Part shown: piece by piece, positions 40,281 through 51,165 of the stretch | Position numbering within the stretch: position 1 is the first letter of the stretch | Layout: each line of letters starts with the position of its first letter | Source: Ferribacterium limneticum | GTDB lineage: Bacteria; Pseudomonadota; Gammaproteobacteria; Burkholderiales; Rhodocyclaceae | Direction of reading: 5' to 3' | Length of the DNA stretch: 64,000 bases | Assembly: GCF_020510625.1 (NCBI RefSeq) | Contig: NZ_CP075191.1 | Location: 1,154,001 to 1,218,000, forward strand | Translations under genes and position numbers: made by a program | The notes under the pieces: model-generated | The model's input: the letters and a program-made list of their open reading frames with translations, nothing else | Database searches by the model: none | Told to the model about the DNA's origin: nothing

Positions 40281-40793
40281 TTGACCGGCAACGATATCGT
40301 CGTACTGGGTCGGCTGGCCGATCCTTACGGGATTCAGGGCTGGCTTTGGTTGTACCCCTTTGGGGATGATCCGTTGGCCTGGGCTGAAATGCCCGTCTGG
40401 TGGATTGCCAGAGAAGGCGAGCCGTGGCGCGAATGCAAGCTGAAAAGCTTGAAAGCCCACGGCAACGGTGTGGTGGTGCTGTTGGATGGCGTTGCTGATC
40501 GTTCTGCGGCTGAATCGATGAAGGGTATTTTGGTCGGGGCGCCGCGCGAAGCGTTGCCCACGACTGAAAAAAACGAGTTTTACTGGACCGATCTGATTGG
40601 TCTGGATGTCATCAATACCGCGGACGAGCGGCTCGGCAAGGTGGTCGGGTTGATCGAAACCGGTGCCAACGCAGTTTTGCGCGTGCTTGGTGATGACAGC
40701 GTCGAGCGCCTTTTGCCGTTTGTTTCGGCGGTGGTGCTGGCCGTAGAGAAGGAAGCGGGGCAGATTCGAGTGGAGTGGGGCAGCGACTGGTGA
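40281..40793 (+). CDS. rimM: Ribosome maturation factor RimM
   Basis: 170 residues. N-terminal RimM domain ([21 protein letters not shown]) and C-terminal PRC-barrel ([38 protein letters not shown]). It assists 16S rRNA processing and S19 assembly. The start is TTG at 40281; no ATG or GTG fits better. Its stop overlaps the trmD start. Confidence 0.95.
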   Translation: MTGNDIVVLGRLADPYGIQGWLWLYPFGDDPLAWAEMPVWWIAREGEPWRECKLKSLKAHGNGVVVLLDGVADRSAAESMKGILVGAPREALPTTEKNEFYWTDLIGLDVINTADERLGKVVGLIETGANAVLRVLGDDSVERLLPFVSAVVLAVEKEAGQIRVEWGSDW

Positions 40794-41554
40794 TCCGCTT
40801 TGACTGCGTCACCCTCTTTCCGGAGATGTTTGCGGCAGTAACGGAAAGTGGCATTACCCGTCGGGCGCTGGAAGAGCAGCGCTGGGTGTGGCAAGGCTGG
40901 AATCCTCGCGATTTCGCCGAGAACACCTGGCGACGGGTTGATGATCGTCCTTTCGGGGGCGGGCCAGGCATGCTGATGCAACCGGGGCCGCTGGAGAAGA
41001 CGATTGCCGCTGCCAAGGCGCAGCAGCGCGAGGCGGGGCTGGCGAAGAGCCGGGTTATCTACCTTTCGCCGCAGGGAGCACCGCTCACCCATGATCGGGT
41101 GATGCAGTTGGCGACTGGCGATGAAGGCTTGATCCTTCTTTGCGGTCGTTATGAAGGAATTGACGAGCGGTTGATCGAGCGCTGTGTTGATGAAGAAATA
41201 TCGATCGGAGATTTTGTGCTTTCCGGTGGCGAGTTGCCGGCGATGGCTTTGATTGATGCCGTTGTCCGCCAGCTACCGGGGGTGCTCGGAGATGCCGCTT
41301 CGGCGGTGGAAGATTCGTTTGTTGGTGGTTTGCTGGATTGTCCGCACTACACCCGCCCTGAGGTCTATGAGGGCGAGGCGGTGCCGGAGGTTTTGATGTC
41401 TGGCGACCACAAAAAAATTCGTCGCTGGCGGCTCAAACAGTCGCTGGCCCGAACCCGGAAGCGCCGGCCGGATTTGCTGGCGCGCCGCAGTTTGACCGCG
41501 GAAGAAACGCAACTCCTCACGGAAATCGTCGGAGAGGAGCAATGCGGTGAGTAA
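40790..41554 (+). CDS. trmD: tRNA (guanine-N1)-methyltransferase TrmD
   Basis: 254 residues. SPOUT knot enzyme that methylates G37 in tRNAs, with [15 protein letters not shown] and [21 protein letters not shown] chose the GTG at 40790 ([14 protein letters not shown]), which overlaps the rimM stop as GTGA and matches the usual length; another GTG lies at 40775. Confidence 0.97.
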   Translation: MIRFDCVTLFPEMFAAVTESGITRRALEEQRWVWQGWNPRDFAENTWRRVDDRPFGGGPGMLMQPGPLEKTIAAAKAQQREAGLAKSRVIYLSPQGAPLTHDRVMQLATGDEGLILLCGRYEGIDERLIERCVDEEISIGDFVLSGGELPAMALIDAVVRQLPGVLGDAASAVEDSFVGGLLDCPHYTRPEVYEGEAVPEVLMSGDHKKIRRWRLKQSLARTRKRRPDLLARRSLTAEETQLLTEIVGEEQCGE

Positions 41555-41580
41555 GTGTTTATAAAATTTAAGGATCTCAC

Positions 41581-41961
41581 ATGAACCTGATTGAACAGTT
41601 GGAACAAGAAGAAATTGCCCGTCTGGGCAAGACCATTCCTGACTTCGCGCCGGGCGACACCGTTGTCGTGCAAGTGAAGGTCAAGGAAGGTAACCGCGAG
41701 CGTCTGCAGGCTTACGAAGGCGTCGTTATCGCCAAGCGTAACCGTGGTCTGAACTCGGGTTTTACCGTTCGCAAGATTTCTTCCGGTGAAGGCGTCGAGC
41801 GTACTTTCCAGACCTACTCCCCGCTGGTCGCTTCCATCGAAGTGAAGCGCCGTGGTGACGTTCGCCGCGCCAAGTTGTACTACCTGCGCGAGCGTTCTGG
41901 CAAGTCGGCTCGTATCAAGGAAAAGCTGGTTCGCAAGGAAAAGCCGGTCGTCGCTGCTTAA
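41581..41961 (+). CDS. rplS: 50S ribosomal protein L19
   Basis: 126 residues, with [21 protein letters not shown] and [34 protein letters not shown] typical of L19. Last gene of the operon; a terminator follows. Confidence 0.98.
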   Translation: MNLIEQLEQEEIARLGKTIPDFAPGDTVVVQVKVKEGNRERLQAYEGVVIAKRNRGLNSGFTVRKISSGEGVERTFQTYSPLVASIEVKRRGDVRRAKLYYLRERSGKSARIKEKLVRKEKPVVAA

Positions 41962-41980
41962 GCGATTTCGCTGGATTGAG

Positions 41981-42006
41981 AAAGGGCGCCTCGGCGCCCT
42001 TTTTCT
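41981..42006 (+). terminator. Terminator of the rpsP operon
   Basis: A 10-base perfect stem AAAGGGCGCC (41981-41990) and GGCGCCCTTT (41993-42002) followed by TTTC, 20 bases after the rplS stop. Confidence 0.88.
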
Positions 42007-42030
42007 TTGTCATCGGCTTTTTGTCTGAAA

Positions 42031-42843
42031 TCAAGCGTGAGCCGCAGGATTCTTCTTGTCGTTTTCGATCAGGGCATACGCTGAGTGGTTATGAATCGAT
42101 TCGAAGTTTTCTGATTCAACAATGTAGGCGTCGACGCGTGCTTCTGCGTTGAGGCGGGCTGCTACATCACGAACCATGTCTTCAACGAACTTGGGATTAT
42201 CGTAGGCGCGCTCGGTAACGTATTTCTCGTCGGGGCGCTTCAGCAAACCGTAGAGCTCACAGGATGCTTCCTGTTCGACGAGCTGGACGATTTCCTCGAT
42301 CCACATGAAGTCGTTGGTGCGGGCGGTGACGGTGACGTGCGAGCGCTGATTGTGGGCGCCGTATTCGGAGATTTTCTTCGAGCAGGGGCACAGGCTGGTC
42401 ACCGGCACAACGACCTTGACCGAGGTGGCGATCTCGCCGTGGCAGATGTCGCCGATGAAGGTGACGTCGTAGTCCATCAGGCTCTGTACGCCGGAAATCG
42501 GGGCGGTCTTGTTGATGAAGTAGGGAAAATTCATCTCAATGTGCCCGGTTTCGGCTTCGAGTTTGGCAACCATGTCGCGCAGCATGACCGGAAAGTTTTC
42601 GACCGAGATTTCGCGTTCGTGGCTGTTCAGGATCTCCACGAAGCGCGACATGTGCGTGCCCTTGAAGTTGTGCGGCAGGCCAACGTACATGTTGAACATG
42701 GCGATGGTGTGCTGGATGCCGGTCGATTTGTCCTGGACCTTGATCGGGTGGCGGATCGACTTGATGCCGACCTTGTTGATGGCGATATGGCGCGTGTCGG
42801 CTGAGTTCTGGACGTCGGGAATGCTCGTGTTCGGGGTGCTCAT
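42031..42843 (-). CDS. folE2: GTP cyclohydrolase FolE2
   Basis: 270 residues of the type IB (FolE2) cyclohydrolase, which makes dihydroneopterin triphosphate for folate or queuosine. Key block: [22 protein letters not shown] with the metal-binding cysteine. FolE2 can use metals other than zinc and often serves under zinc limitation. It is the last gene of xseB-ispA-dxs-folE2. Whether the genome also has FolE cannot be seen. Confidence 0.95.
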   Translation of the reverse strand: MSTPNTSIPDVQNSADTRHIAINKVGIKSIRHPIKVQDKSTGIQHTIAMFNMYVGLPHNFKGTHMSRFVEILNSHEREISVENFPVMLRDMVAKLEAETGHIEMNFPYFINKTAPISGVQSLMDYDVTFIGDICHGEIATSVKVVVPVTSLCPCSKKISEYGAHNQRSHVTVTARTNDFMWIEEIVQLVEQEASCELYGLLKRPDEKYVTERAYDNPKFVEDMVRDVAARLNAEARVDAYIVESENFESIHNHSAYALIENDKKNPAAHA

Positions 42844-42861
42844 GGGCTGTTCTTTAATAAA

Positions 42862-44718
42862 TTATTGTGGGGTGCTGCGGTTACGTACGGTGCGGACGAT
42901 GCCGTCCTTGTCGAGGCCAAGTTCAGCCAGCAATTGTCCTTGTTCGCCGTGATCGATGAAGCGGTCGGGCAGGCCGAGGCGAAGCACCGGCACGTTCAGT
43001 CCGCGTTCTGCCAGCACACGCTCGATTTCAGAGCCGGCGCCGCCGATCACAGCATTCTCTTCGATGCTAACCAGCAGCGAATGGTTCCCGGCCAGTTCGA
43101 TAATCAGCTCGACGTCGAGCGGTTTGACGAAGCGCATGTTAGCCACGGTGGCGTTGAGTTCCTCGCCGGCTACGAGCGCGGCCGGGACCAGGCTGCCGAA
43201 GGCGAGCAGGGCGATGTCCTTGCCCTGGCGGCGGATTTCGCCTTTGCCGACGGGTAGCGTATCGAGATTGGTTGCCGGGATGGTGCCGGTGCCGCCGCCG
43301 CGCGGGTAGCGGACCATACTCGGGCAATCCAGCGCATAGGCGGTGGACAGCATCTGCCGGCATTCGGCCTCATCGGCCGGGGCCATGACGACCATGTTCG
43401 GGATGCAGGTGACGAAGGAGAGGTCGAAGGTACCGTGGTGCGTCGGGCCGTCGGCACCGACCAGACCGCCACGGTCGACCGCGAAGACAACCGGCAGGTT
43501 TTGCAGGGCGACGTCGTGCACAAGCTGGTCGTAGCCTCGCTGCAGGAAGGTCGAGTAGATGGCGACGACCGGCTTCAGGCCCTCGCAGGCCAGGCCGGCC
43601 GCGAAGGTCACGGCGTGCTGTTCGGCGATGCCGACATCGAAATAGCGGTCGGCATGCTCGGCCGAGAAGCGCACCATGCCAGAGCCTTCACGCATGGCCG
43701 GGGTGATGGCGACAAGGCGGGAATCGGCCTTGGCCATATCGCACAGCCAGTCGCCGAAAACCTGCGTGTAGGTCAGCTTGGCGGGGCCCTTGGCGGACAG
43801 GATGCCGTCGCAGGCGGCGAACTTGCCGACGCCATGGTAGAGAATCGGGTCGTTCTCGGCCAGCTTGTAGCCCTGGCCCTTCTTCGTGATGACGTGCAGA
43901 AACTTCGGGCCCTTGAGTTTCTTGAGATTTTCCAGCGTCGGGATCAGGGCGTCGAGGTCGTGGCCGTCGATCGGGCCGTAGTAATGGAAACCGAATTCTT
44001 CGAACAGCGTGCCGGGGGCGATCATGCCCTTGACGTGCTCCTCGGCGCGGCGCGCCAGTTCGAGCAGCGGCGGGGCGAAGCCGAGCATGTGGCGGCCGGC
44101 TTCGCGGGCGACGTTGTAGGTCTTGCTCGAAGTCAGTCGGGTCAGGATGTTATTCAGCGCGCCGACCGGCGGCGAGATCGACATCTCATTGTCGTTGAGG
44201 ATGACCAGCATGTCGGCATCGGCGACGCCGGCGTTGTTCATCGCCTCGAAGGCCATGCCAGCCGACATCGCGCCGTCGCCGATGATGGCGATGGCCTTGC
44301 GGTCCTCGCCCTTGTGCTTGGCAGCCAGTGCCATGCCGAGCGCGGCGGATATCGAGGTCGAGGAATGGCCGACGCCGAAGGTGTCGTACGGGCTCTCTGA
44401 GCGCTTCGGAAAGCCGGAGACGCCGCCGTGCATGCGCAGGCCGCTCATGCCCTGCCGGCGGCCGGTCAGCACCTTGTGGGCGTAGCACTGGTGGCCGACG
44501 TCCCAGACCAGGCGGTCGTCCGGGGTGTTGAAGACGGCGTGCAGGGCGATGGTCAGTTCGACCGTGCCGAGGTTGGACGACAGATGGCCGCCGGTTTTCG
44601 AGACGGAGTCGATCAGGAAGGCGCGCAATTCGGTCGCCAGTTGCGGCAACTGCTTGCGGTCCAGGCGGCGCAGATCGGCCGGGCTGTTGATGGTTTCGAG
44701 CAGGCGGGAGGCGGTCAT
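42862..44718 (-). CDS. dxs: 1-deoxy-D-xylulose-5-phosphate synthase
   Basis: 618 residues. First enzyme of the MEP isoprenoid pathway, ThDP-dependent. Blocks: [50 protein letters not shown] and, in the second half, [17 protein letters not shown]. It overlaps the ispA stop (ATGA). Confidence 0.98.
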   Translation of the reverse strand: MTASRLLETINSPADLRRLDRKQLPQLATELRAFLIDSVSKTGGHLSSNLGTVELTIALHAVFNTPDDRLVWDVGHQCYAHKVLTGRRQGMSGLRMHGGVSGFPKRSESPYDTFGVGHSSTSISAALGMALAAKHKGEDRKAIAIIGDGAMSAGMAFEAMNNAGVADADMLVILNDNEMSISPPVGALNNILTRLTSSKTYNVAREAGRHMLGFAPPLLELARRAEEHVKGMIAPGTLFEEFGFHYYGPIDGHDLDALIPTLENLKKLKGPKFLHVITKKGQGYKLAENDPILYHGVGKFAACDGILSAKGPAKLTYTQVFGDWLCDMAKADSRLVAITPAMREGSGMVRFSAEHADRYFDVGIAEQHAVTFAAGLACEGLKPVVAIYSTFLQRGYDQLVHDVALQNLPVVFAVDRGGLVGADGPTHHGTFDLSFVTCIPNMVVMAPADEAECRQMLSTAYALDCPSMVRYPRGGGTGTIPATNLDTLPVGKGEIRRQGKDIALLAFGSLVPAALVAGEELNATVANMRFVKPLDVELIIELAGNHSLLVSIEENAVIGGAGSEIERVLAERGLNVPVLRLGLPDRFIDHGEQGQLLAELGLDKDGIVRTVRNRSTPQ

Positions 44719-45611
44719 CAGAATTGCCGGTGGCAGATGAAGTCGGCCAGCTGGGTGAGGCGCGCGGCGCGCTCGCCGAAAATGGACAGCGCGTCGAGGG
44801 CGTCGGCGCGCAGTTCGTCGGCGTAGGCGCGGGCGGCGTCGAGGCCGAGCAGGCTGACGTAGGTTGGTTTGTCGGCGGCTTCATCCTTGCCGGCGGTCTT
44901 GCCGAGGGTGGCGGTGCTGGCCGTGCAGTCGAGGATGTCATCGACAACCTGGAAGAGCAGGCCGGCGCGCTTGGCGAAGCGGTCCAGGTTGCTTCGTTCT
45001 TCGCTGGAAAGCGGGTTGCCGGCCAGGGCGCCGAGCAGCACGGCGGCGCGGATCAGGGCGCCGGTCTTCAGGGCGTGCATGAGCTCCAGCTCGGGCTGGT
45101 TCAAAGGCTTGCCGACCGAGGCGAGATCGATGGCCTGGCCGCCGGCCATGCCGCGCGAGCCGCTGGCGTGGGCGAGCAGGGCGATCATTTCGAGTTGCTG
45201 CTTGGCCTCGCCGATGGGCTGGCTGGCCAGCAGTTCGAAGGCTAAGGTCTGCAGGCTGTCGCCGACGAGCAGGGCGGTCGGTTCGTCGAACTCGACGTGG
45301 CAGGTCGGCCGGCCGCGGCGCAGCACGTCGTCGTCCATGCACGGCAGGTCGTCATGGACCAGCGAGTAGGCGTGGATCATTTCGACGGCGCTGGCGACGA
45401 TGTCGAGCGTTTCCGGCGCGGCGCCGGTCAATTGGCCGGCGGCGTGGGCGAGCAGCGGGCGGATGCGCTTGCCGCCGCCGAGCGTGGCGTAGCGCATGGC
45501 TTCGTGCAGGCGGGCGGGGATGCAGTCGCTACCCGGCAGGAGACGGGCGAGGGCGGATTCGGCGCGGTCCTGGGTGACGGCCATCCATTCGGCAAACGGG
45601 ATGGTGCTCAC
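44718..45611 (-). CDS. ispA: Farnesyl diphosphate synthase (polyprenyl synthetase)
   Basis: 297 residues. First aspartate-rich motif in [11 protein letters not shown] and second in FQVVDDILD. It makes farnesyl diphosphate for quinones and undecaprenol. The start is GTG at 45611, overlapping the xseB stop as GTGA. It lies directly upstream of dxs. Confidence 0.96.
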   Translation of the reverse strand: MSTIPFAEWMAVTQDRAESALARLLPGSDCIPARLHEAMRYATLGGGKRIRPLLAHAAGQLTGAAPETLDIVASAVEMIHAYSLVHDDLPCMDDDVLRRGRPTCHVEFDEPTALLVGDSLQTLAFELLASQPIGEAKQQLEMIALLAHASGSRGMAGGQAIDLASVGKPLNQPELELMHALKTGALIRAAVLLGALAGNPLSSEERSNLDRFAKRAGLLFQVVDDILDCTASTATLGKTAGKDEAADKPTYVSLLGLDAARAYADELRADALDALSIFGERAARLTQLADFICHRQF

Positions 45612-45847
45612 TGGGCCTCCAGCGTACGGCGGTCGACGTCCTTGAATTCGCCGTTTTCGAGGATGCGGATTTGTTCTTCGGCGTTGGCGAGTTGGGCCTG
45701 GCAGTGCTTCATCAACTCGGTTCCGCGCTTGTAGGCGGCGATGGAGGCTTCGAGTTCGAGCTTGCCGCCTTCCATGCTGGAGACGATGGCTTCGAGTTCG
45801 GCGAGCGCCGTCTCGAATTTCATGTCGGCGATGGGCGTTTGATCCAT
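45608..45847 (-). CDS. xseB: Exodeoxyribonuclease VII small subunit
   Basis: 79 residues, a helical hairpin with the XseB signature FETALAELEAIVSSMEGGKLELEASIAAYKRG. ATG at 45847 is chosen; the longer in-frame extension overlaps the promoter and start of the divergent Rieske gene. First gene of the isoprenoid operon. Confidence 0.94.
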   Translation of the reverse strand: MDQTPIADMKFETALAELEAIVSSMEGGKLELEASIAAYKRGTELMKHCQAQLANAEEQIRILENGEFKDVDRRTLEAQ

Positions 45848-45953
45848 GTCTGGAGCGTTCGAGGAAACAGGCGAAAATACTCTATCAAGGGGCTTCAGGT
45901 CAAATGCGGGGCGGGGTAAAATTACATATTTAATAACCCGCTGGAGGCGTGGA

Positions 45954-47087
45954 ATGTCCGACGTGGCGAATTTGTCCCGTTTGGCCCCAGCAGTTTCCCA
46001 ACTGCCGGTGGACTGGTACTTTGATGAATCGGTGTATGAGCTGGAGAAAAAGCTCATCTTCGATGCCGGTCCGGGCTATGTCGGTCATCAGTTGATGGTG
46101 CCGGAAGCGGGTAACTACCGTTCGCTGGAATGGAAGGACCACGGCCAGATGCTGCTAAACGGCGGCACCGAAGGCAAGAATGCGGGTATCTGGCAGATGT
46201 CCAATGTCTGCCGCCACCGCCAGGCGATCATGCTGCAGGGCGCGGGGACGCTGAGCGGCCCGATCGTTTGCCCGATTCATCGCTGGACCTACGAGCAGGG
46301 TGGCGAGCTGATCGGCGCGCCGCACTTCCCGCAGAACCCCTGTCTGAACCTGAACAAGGCCAAGCTGGAGAACTGGAACGGTCTGCTCTTCAAGGGACCG
46401 CGCTCGGCCAATGCCGACCTCGGTGGCATGACCGTCGCCCGCGACCTCGATTTCACTGGCTACAAGCTCGACCATGTCGAGATGCACGAGTGCAATTACA
46501 ACTGGAAGACCTTCATCGAGGTCTATCTCGAGGATTACCACGTCGTGCCCTACCACCCCGGTCTGGGCAATTTCGTCACCTGTGACGACCTGAGTTGGCA
46601 GTTTGGCGACTGGTATTCGGTGCAGAAGGTCGGCATCACTTCGCTGATGAAGTCCGGTTCGGCCGCTTACGATCGCTGGCAGAAGGTGGTTCGCGAGTAT
46701 TACGGCGACCGGGGCGAGACGCCGCCGCAAGGGGCGATCTGGCTGACCTATTATCCGAACATCATGGTCGAGTGGTATCCGCACGTGCTGGTCGTCTCGA
46801 CGCTGATCCCGCAGGGACCGCACAAGACGATCAATGTCGTCGAGTTCTACTATCCCGAGGAAATCGTCGATTTCGAGCGTGAGTTCATCGAGGCCGAACG
46901 CGCCGCCTACATGGAAACCGCCATCGAGGACGACGACATCGGCGAGCGCATGGACCGCGGCCGCAAGGCGCTGCTGGCCGAAGGGCGCAACGAGGTCGGC
47001 CCTTACCAGAGCCCGATGGAAGACGGCATGCAGCACTTCCACGAGTTCTACCGCCGGATCATGCAGAAGGACATTGAAGCAAGATGA
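45954..47087 (+). CDS. Rieske ring-hydroxylating oxygenase, alpha-subunit type
   Basis: 377 residues. Rieske [2Fe-2S] site C86-x-H88 and C106-x2-H109, then a catalytic domain whose mononuclear-iron histidines are likely H196 and H201 in EDYHVVPYH. It probably oxygenates an aromatic or other ring or methyl substrate, but no reductase, ferredoxin or beta subunit is adjacent, so the substrate is unknown. The ATG at 45954 has a perfect GGAGG upstream. It diverges from xseB. Confidence 0.9.
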   Translation: MSDVANLSRLAPAVSQLPVDWYFDESVYELEKKLIFDAGPGYVGHQLMVPEAGNYRSLEWKDHGQMLLNGGTEGKNAGIWQMSNVCRHRQAIMLQGAGTLSGPIVCPIHRWTYEQGGELIGAPHFPQNPCLNLNKAKLENWNGLLFKGPRSANADLGGMTVARDLDFTGYKLDHVEMHECNYNWKTFIEVYLEDYHVVPYHPGLGNFVTCDDLSWQFGDWYSVQKVGITSLMKSGSAAYDRWQKVVREYYGDRGETPPQGAIWLTYYPNIMVEWYPHVLVVSTLIPQGPHKTINVVEFYYPEEIVDFEREFIEAERAAYMETAIEDDDIGERMDRGRKALLAEGRNEVGPYQSPMEDGMQHFHEFYRRIMQKDIEAR

Positions 47088-47169
47088 GCGAGGCGCGCTG
47101 AGCCTTTACCGCACCGCAAGAGGGCGTCGGGGTAAAATCCGGCGCCCTTGGTCTTTTTGAGTTCCCCTG

Positions 47170-48021
47170 ATGCAGTCTTTGTGGATGATCGCCGCCAGTT
47201 TCCTGTTCGCCTGCATGGGCGTCTGCGTCAAGCTGGCAGCCGAGACGCATTCGGCGGTCGAAATTACCTTCTACCGCAGCTTCATCTCGCTGATCCTGAT
47301 GTTCGGGCTGGTTCGCCTGAGCGGCGTGTCACTGGCCACGCCGCATCTGCGCTGGCAGGTAACGCGCGGTACGGTCGGCTTCATCGCGCTGTTTTCGTAC
47401 TTCTACGCCATCACCCTGCTGCCGCTGGCGACGGCGGTGACGCTGAACTACACCTCGGCCATTTTCCTCGCCCTCTACCTCGGTTTCGCTGGCATGCAGC
47501 TGCGCAAGGGCATCATGGGCGCGCTGGTGCTGGGCCTCGTCGGCGTCGTGCTGCTGCTCAGGCCGACCATGAACGCCGACCAGCTGGTTGGCGGCCTGGT
47601 CGGCCTTGGTTCCGGGATCATGGCCGGCATGGCCTATTTCAGCGTGCGCGAGCTCGGGGCGCGCGGTGAGCCGGAAATGCGCACAGTGTTCTATTTTTCG
47701 CTGGTGTCGTCGGTCGGCGCCGGCGCCTGGCTGCTGTTCAGCGACATCCATGCGGTCGACCTCAAAAGCGGCCTGCTTCTGCTCGGTGTCGCCTGCTTTG
47801 CCACGGTCGCCCAACTGGCCATGACCCGCGCCTACACGCGGGGCAAGACGCTGATGTCGGCCGCACTGGCCTACAGCACGGTGATTTTTTCCAGTCTTTT
47901 CGGTATGGCCTTCTGGGGTGAGGTGCTCGACGCCTCGGCGTGGGCGGCGATCGGCCTGATCATCCTGTCCGGCATCGCCGCCACCCACTTTTCCCGCGCT
48001 CCGCGCGTCGAGCAGACCTGA
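47170..48021 (+). CDS. DMT superfamily (EamA) transporter
   Basis: 283 residues with ten hydrophobic helices in two EamA repeats (about 1-140 and 145-275), e.g. LATAVTLNYTSAIFLALYLG. Inner membrane drug/metabolite transporter; substrate unknown. It follows the Rieske gene by 82 bases and could be co-transcribed. Confidence 0.92.
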   Translation: MQSLWMIAASFLFACMGVCVKLAAETHSAVEITFYRSFISLILMFGLVRLSGVSLATPHLRWQVTRGTVGFIALFSYFYAITLLPLATAVTLNYTSAIFLALYLGFAGMQLRKGIMGALVLGLVGVVLLLRPTMNADQLVGGLVGLGSGIMAGMAYFSVRELGARGEPEMRTVFYFSLVSSVGAGAWLLFSDIHAVDLKSGLLLLGVACFATVAQLAMTRAYTRGKTLMSAALAYSTVIFSSLFGMAFWGEVLDASAWAAIGLIILSGIAATHFSRAPRVEQT

Positions 48022-48080
48022 TTCGTCTGGCATCACCAGGCGTCGTAGAATGGCGCGGTCATTCTCAAACGGGGCTTTGA

Positions 48081-50729
48081 ATGGGGGCGTGGGAACTTCT
48101 CTGGGTGCTGCTGGCGGCGCTTGCTATCTGGCTTGTCGTGATAGGCAGCCAGATCGCCCTGGCGGTGCTGCGCCTGATGCGCATGCGCTTCGTTTCGGAC
48201 GAGACTCAAACGCTGGGACGAGAGGAAGTTCCGGCTGATATCGCCGCGGTCTTCGGGCCGTCCGGGCGCCGGCTTGGCGAACTGGGCTTTGCCTATCTGG
48301 AAACCCTGAAAATTCCTCCCCGCCTGCGTTGCGAAGGGCTCGAGCCGATCTGGGTCGATATTTACCGCCACGCCGACGGCGCAACGCGGGCCGCCATTCT
48401 GGTTGCGGAAGCACCCGAGCCGGGCAGGGCTGCGACCGTCAGCTTCTCGACCCATTTCAAGAATACCGCCCTGCTGACCGAGAACCGGCGCCAGCACCTG
48501 CTTTTCGCCATGCCGCCGGGCTGGCAGGTCGAGGATGCGCTGGCCGCCAGTCTGGACGAGCATTGGGCATTTCATCAGCGACGGGTCGCCGCTGAAAGCG
48601 ATGAACCATTGCTGGATGAACAGGAGATCCGCCGCCGCCATCGCGATCTGGATCTCGAGACGTTTCGCCATTTGCAGGCTGCCGGCGTCATGGTGGCGGC
48701 GGGCGATGTATGGCGCCTCACCGCGACAGGCGCCTACCGCTTCGTGCGCCAGGTGGTGGCGGGAAATCGCCGCCTGGCGGCGTTGCCCCCGCTGGCCGAG
48801 GTCGAAGACATGCCGCTGCGCGTCATTGCCGATCGTCACGCCTGGGCCAGCCAGGAGGCCATTCAGGCAGGTACCGGCATGTCCCGGCGCGGCAAGATTG
48901 TCATGTTCGGGCTCAGCGCCCTGGCCGGTGCGGCCGCGTTTGGTTATCTCGTGTCGTGGGAGATGCTGCCCGTGCTGCTGGGCGTGCTGCTCTTTCACGA
49001 ATTCGGCCACGCGCTGGCCATGCGCGCTTTCGGCTACCGCGACCTGAGCGTCGTCGTTCTGCCCTTTCTCGGTGCCGTCGCCTTCGGCCGCAAGGACGAC
49101 GCCGGCCCCTGGCAAAAGCTCGTCGTGTTGCTGGCTGGCCCCTTGCCCGGCCTGGTCGTTGCCGTCATCTGCCTCGAGCTGGCCATGCAGGGCGGCAGCG
49201 ATCCGCTGCTGCTCAAGATCGGCGTCATGGCACTGGTGCTCAATCTGTTCAACCTGCTGCCGCTGACGCCGCTTGATGGCGGGCAGATCGTCGACACCTT
49301 CCTGTTTGCCCGCCGCCCGCGTTTGCGTTTTGCCTTTTTTGCCGTCAGCGTGCTGGCTCTGATCGGCATCGCCCTGATGCTCGACAGCACGGCGCTGGCT
49401 GCCGCCGGCGTCCTGCTCGCACTGGGCATTCCGGCCCTCTGGCGGCGCCTGCGGATGCTGTCCGGCATCGACCTGGCGGCGGAAAGCGACGTGCCGACGG
49501 CCATCTTCAAGCAACTGCATGAGGACAGGCAGGGAAAAATGCCGAATTTCGCAGCCCGGACGCAGATCGTCCGCCTGCTGCAGCCCCTGATCCGGGGGCG
49601 TGCGCCGTCGCTGCAGGAAAGCCTGGTCGGACTCTCGGCCTACCTTGCTGCCATTGCCGTGCCGGTCGCCCTGCTCTGGCACACCGGGCTGCCGCAAGGA
49701 AGCTACGCCGGGCTGTTTTCCCCGAGGCTTGCCCAAACCGCCGAACTGGCGCCCGATTGGGATAAGCAACTGGCCGCGGCGCAGTCGCCCGATGAACGCC
49801 ATCGGGTGCATTGGGAGGCTGGCCGCTGGTTTGAAGACAGCGAAGATGACGAGCAGGCGCGCACCCACTATGCGGCTGCACTGGCCGAAACTGCTGCCTT
49901 CGCCGAGGTGCCCGGCGATCTGCGCCGCCTTGACGCGCAACTGGCGCTGGCGCGCCTGGCGGAACCGGGCGAGGCGCGGCAGATGCACCTCGACTTGTTG
50001 CCGCAGCTACGCGCCTTGCCACCGCCCGAACGCCAGCGTCTGGCCGATGTGCTGGAAGCGCTGAACTGGGAAGATGGCGATGACCCGGAGCGACAGCAAG
50101 CCTACCTGCGCGAGGCAATTTCGGTACGCAGCATGGCCGGGACCGAGGACGGGGCGCGATACCTGGCGATGGACCGGATCGCACTGGCCCGCCTGCTCGA
50201 TGCGCTTGGCAAACCCACGGAAGCGGAAAGCGAGTTACAGAAGGAGATGACTGATGGCAGGCCTCATTTTGCTTGGGAAATCGAGCCGGTCGTCTGGTTT
50301 TATCTGGCCCACCAGCAGCCTGATCAGGCCGAAAAGCTGTTGCTTGGCCTGCCGTCGGCTTCCCGTGCCGAGCCGCAGCTGGCCAGGTTGTCGAGCTGGG
50401 TGGCGCTGGCCCAGGGCCGCGGGGCAGAAGCCCGCCAGTTGCTCGAAGCGCAAATGGCTGAAGACAAGCGCCAAAATGGCGAATGGCGACGCCTGCAGAC
50501 TGCGGTCGACCTGATCCATGCCAGCCGCGATGTACCGGCCGAAAGGGCGCGCTGGCTGGCCGAGGCCGAGGCCAGCAAAGCGAAAATGGGCAAGCCGTTT
50601 GCGTATTTTCTCAAGGGCTTGCGCGGCGAAGCCGAGCGCGGACAGTGGGAGAGCCAGCGTGGCAAATCCAGGCTGGAAGCAATCAGCCTGCTACCGGGTG
50701 TGGCTGACACATTGAGGCAGCTGGATTGA
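48081..50729 (+). CDS. M50 (site-2-protease-like) membrane metalloprotease with large C-terminal region
   Basis: 882 residues. An N-terminal membrane helix (5-30), about 240 soluble residues, then an intramembrane protease core with HEFGH (306-310) and TPLDGGQIVD (about 394-403), the zinc site of S2P enzymes. After a further membrane segment near residue 520 (SAYLAAIAVPVALLW) follow about 350 residues of helical repeats resembling TPRs (EQARTHYAAALAETAAFAEVP, KPTEAESELQKEM, PDQAEKLLLGL). Both catalytic motifs are intact. The substrate is unknown; no anti-sigma factor is adjacent. Confidence 0.82.
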   Translation: MGAWELLWVLLAALAIWLVVIGSQIALAVLRLMRMRFVSDETQTLGREEVPADIAAVFGPSGRRLGELGFAYLETLKIPPRLRCEGLEPIWVDIYRHADGATRAAILVAEAPEPGRAATVSFSTHFKNTALLTENRRQHLLFAMPPGWQVEDALAASLDEHWAFHQRRVAAESDEPLLDEQEIRRRHRDLDLETFRHLQAAGVMVAAGDVWRLTATGAYRFVRQVVAGNRRLAALPPLAEVEDMPLRVIADRHAWASQEAIQAGTGMSRRGKIVMFGLSALAGAAAFGYLVSWEMLPVLLGVLLFHEFGHALAMRAFGYRDLSVVVLPFLGAVAFGRKDDAGPWQKLVVLLAGPLPGLVVAVICLELAMQGGSDPLLLKIGVMALVLNLFNLLPLTPLDGGQIVDTFLFARRPRLRFAFFAVSVLALIGIALMLDSTALAAAGVLLALGIPALWRRLRMLSGIDLAAESDVPTAIFKQLHEDRQGKMPNFAARTQIVRLLQPLIRGRAPSLQESLVGLSAYLAAIAVPVALLWHTGLPQGSYAGLFSPRLAQTAELAPDWDKQLAAAQSPDERHRVHWEAGRWFEDSEDDEQARTHYAAALAETAAFAEVPGDLRRLDAQLALARLAEPGEARQMHLDLLPQLRALPPPERQRLADVLEALNWEDGDDPERQQAYLREAISVRSMAGTEDGARYLAMDRIALARLLDALGKPTEAESELQKEMTDGRPHFAWEIEPVVWFYLAHQQPDQAEKLLLGLPSASRAEPQLARLSSWVALAQGRGAEARQLLEAQMAEDKRQNGEWRRLQTAVDLIHASRDVPAERARWLAEAEASKAKMGKPFAYFLKGLRGEAERGQWESQRGKSRLEAISLLPGVADTLRQLD

Positions 50730-50817
50730 TCCTGATTATTTCCCGGCAGTGCGGGGAAAACGGCGTCACACGCTGCCTTTCAGGCTAAACTGAAACAAAC
50801 AACAGCGGAGAGAAAAC

Positions 50818-51159
50818 ATGATTGTCATCGACCACCAAGCCAGCCTTGTCAACGTGTCCGTGTTCGGCGAATTCACACTGGCCGACTACAAGGAATTCGA
50901 AGAAGTCGTCAATTTCAAGGTCCAGTTCGAAGGCCCGGTCGACCTCTATTTCGATCTGACCCAGATGGCCGGCCTGACGCTGGACGTGGCCTGGGAAGAG
51001 GTCAAGTTCTCGCGTGCCCACGCCAACGATTTCAAGCGCATCGCCGTCGTGACCGACAGCCAGTGGGTAACGTGGAGCGCCTGGATTTCGCAGACCTTCG
51101 TCAATGCCGACGTCGAGGTTTTTACCAACGCCGACGAAGCCAAGGCCTGGCTGGCCTGA
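50818..51159 (+). CDS. SpoIIAA-like / STAS-fold protein
   Basis: 113 residues of the SpoIIAA-like family (MIVIDHQASLVNVSVFGEFTLADYKEFEEVV). A small cytoplasmic alpha/beta protein; in other species this fold binds membranes or partner regulators. It has a good ribosome binding site and precedes the rhodanese gene by six bases. Confidence 0.82.
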   Translation: MIVIDHQASLVNVSVFGEFTLADYKEFEEVVNFKVQFEGPVDLYFDLTQMAGLTLDVAWEEVKFSRAHANDFKRIAVVTDSQWVTWSAWISQTFVNADVEVFTNADEAKAWLA

Positions 51160-51165
51160 GCTGTC

